A stretch of DNA of 64,000 nt from Bryobacterales bacterium. Its GTDB lineage: Bacteria; Acidobacteriota; Terriglobia; Bryobacterales; UBA6623. The notes under the pieces were generated by a model that made no database searches, was not told the DNA's origin, and saw only the letters and a list, made by a program, of their open reading frames with translations. Position numbers and translations under genes: made by a program. The stretch covers positions 39,735 to 103,734 of the forward strand of contig JAJEHF010000207.1 of NCBI GenBank assembly GCA_022823865.1. Direction: 5' to 3'. The first letter of the stretch is position 1. Each line of letters begins with the position of its first letter. Of this stretch, positions 63,901 through 64,000 are shown piece after piece.

Positions 63901-63974
63901 TGAGCATGCTCTAATGCTTTGATTCCATGGCACTTACAAGAAATTCGAAGATTTTTCGCAAATCCCCTTGACAT
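60969..63974 (-). CDS. large secreted multi-domain protein, N-terminus disrupted or incomplete
   Basis: About 1,001 residues, G+C-rich throughout except the first 38 codons. From about residue 39: a SwmB-type repeat (APTLASAAVNGTALTLTFNAKLATGSVPAASAFTVSGG ... VTVSYTKPGSSPLKD), a choice-of-anchor-R-like domain (GFGTFSGVNWAIALPFTTGTNTAGYTLSAVDARL ... SGGAQTNLDRTDS), a Calx-beta-like stretch with a Pro-rich linker, and a C-terminal right-handed beta-helix region (TLYYLGHQLFVHAGATLAIEPGTLLQAFGSHAAIIVEPGGRIVAEGTREAPVVL). The first 38 residues are unlike any secreted leader and come from less G+C-rich DNA. The reading frame is still open at the window edge, so the true 5' end is unknown. Likely surface or exported. 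Confidence 0.72.
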   Translation of the reverse strand: MSRGFAKNLRISCKCHGIKALEHAQETPDWPSLTQCHWVAPTLASAAVNGTALTLTFNAKLATGSVPAASAFTVSGGRTGTGTVTINAANPKEVSVTLDSAVAHGQTVTVSYTKPGSSPLKDTCDPCAGANSALEVATFSGKTVKNATPDSAAVTLVSNTGQTSVGGSIGFGTFSGVNWAIALPFTTGTNTAGYTLSAVDARLSSGTLGANTQVSIYNTSSGSPSTSLHVLTNPSSPVVGGTNTFTASAGATLAANTTYAVLFEITSGGAQTNLDRTDSDAEDSGKASGWSIANTLLQKQGAGSWTESTVSSIPPIAIKGTAKTGGTPPPATTPVVSIARVGASVSEGGSAAFRVSASPVPASNLTVGLSISQTGSFVVAGGTGSKTVTVPTSGSATYSVATVDDSTDEANGSVTAALVAGSGYTLHTAASQRTASVTVTDDDPTPPGQDPPPDPQNPQDASGGSEQRPRDPQPLQLALWTDKPGYRPGETLRLYRSLAPHDDRGRYRAFAWLERAGGGERQWLAPLSAEGQLHAEAVDARGQPASAASPQSLSAADRELAFEGQAPEPGLWQFVLELRPGEPSEQAAAPAEPLRTRRAWAKFAVAQRSVLLNRSGFDREIRSDMTLRADTLYYLGHQLFVHAGATLAIEPGTLLQAFGSHAAIIVEPGGRIVAEGTREAPVVLTCSVPAGYRQPGCWAGLRILGRAPVTRLEGVAPGVLPPERPAYGGTDAEGSSGLLRYVRVEFAGASGDPEAPGPAIGLYGAGSGTLLDHVQARQSLGDGFAFHGGSAACDHCVASGSGGSGLSWQRGWQGGAAHLYVQHGRGGGDGLSGGHDPEGHDREPRSLPTLSNLTLVHGAPYDRRSRRAVAVRLADGTAVQLRDLLAAHFSGGALRASGRSRLLFGEGESSLTGALLWLNGSPQVPAGIAKDEDFEVRNPKLRDVRDFADPDPRPKADSPALTIERKGYIGAFGRSENWLKEWTVFGPESVYDIRQRSEDEN

Positions 63975-64000
63975 CCCGGCCCCAATTTGCGATGGTGAGC

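Noticed and set aside
1..64000. CRISPR array or cas genes
   Set aside because: No regularly spaced direct repeats and no Cas-like protein in any frame.

Overview
This is a G+C-rich bacterial chromosomal window. The gene content points to an Acidobacteriota-type organism, most likely of the Solibacter/Bryobacter kind. Evidence for this: an Oar-like TonB-dependent receptor with an N-terminal carboxypeptidase-regulatory domain, followed by a TPR lipoprotein-like or exported protein; two cytochrome/DUF1549/DUF1553 proteins and one DUF1501 protein; three formylglycine sulfatases; and sodium:solute symporters next to glycan-active enzymes. Planctomycetes or Verrucomicrobia share several of these families, so the assignment is an inference. 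No rRNA or tRNA was found.

Layout. 1-5694 (minus): an operon with the enzymes of an oxidative, non-phosphorylative sugar-acid route (enolase-superfamily dehydratase, SDR dehydrogenase, DapA-family aldolase, sulfatase, SMP-30 lactonase), with start/stop overlaps between three of the genes. 6302-8296: VWA lipoprotein. 8572-9289 and 14177-14885: two Phd/VapB-PIN toxin-antitoxin modules, each with a palindrome just before the antitoxin start. Between them lie a GH38 alpha-mannosidase and an SSS symporter. 15235-25478 (minus): a second sulfatase, a GNAT acetyltransferase, a TPR protein with its TonB receptor, and a DUF1549/DUF1553 protein. 25780-32133 (plus): gamma-glutamyltransferase-like protein, proS and a class A penicillin-binding protein. 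32161-37428 (minus): third sulfatase, etfA, etfB, fabF, acpP and a small cytochrome c. 37649-49378: housekeeping and cell-envelope genes (beta-lactamase-fold hydrolase, S41 protease, PCD, lspA-lgt, leuCD, DksA-type regulator, HNH nuclease, HAD phosphatase, GT4, SSS with DUF3311).

49422-58127 (minus) is an accessory region. A DUF1501 gene and a DUF1549/DUF1553 gene, normally neighbours, are about 4.2 kb apart here. Between them lie a cupin gene and a lower-G+C three-gene cassette. The last gene of the cassette is split by an ISKra4-family insertion (51512-53346) with 9-bp target duplications. Removing the element and one duplication restores a 162-residue reading frame exactly. 58302-60506 carries ispF, ispD and a Tat-exported sugar isomerase-like protein. 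60541-60719 is a possible MITE. The window ends in a large secreted beta-rich protein whose N-terminus joins abruptly to unrelated, less G+C-rich DNA.

How the genes may work together: exported sulfatases, alpha-mannosidase, TonB receptor and SSS symporters suggest growth on sulfated or host glycans. The first operon would oxidise, dehydrate and cleave the released sugar acid. This metabolic reading is an inference from gene families; the substrate is unknown.
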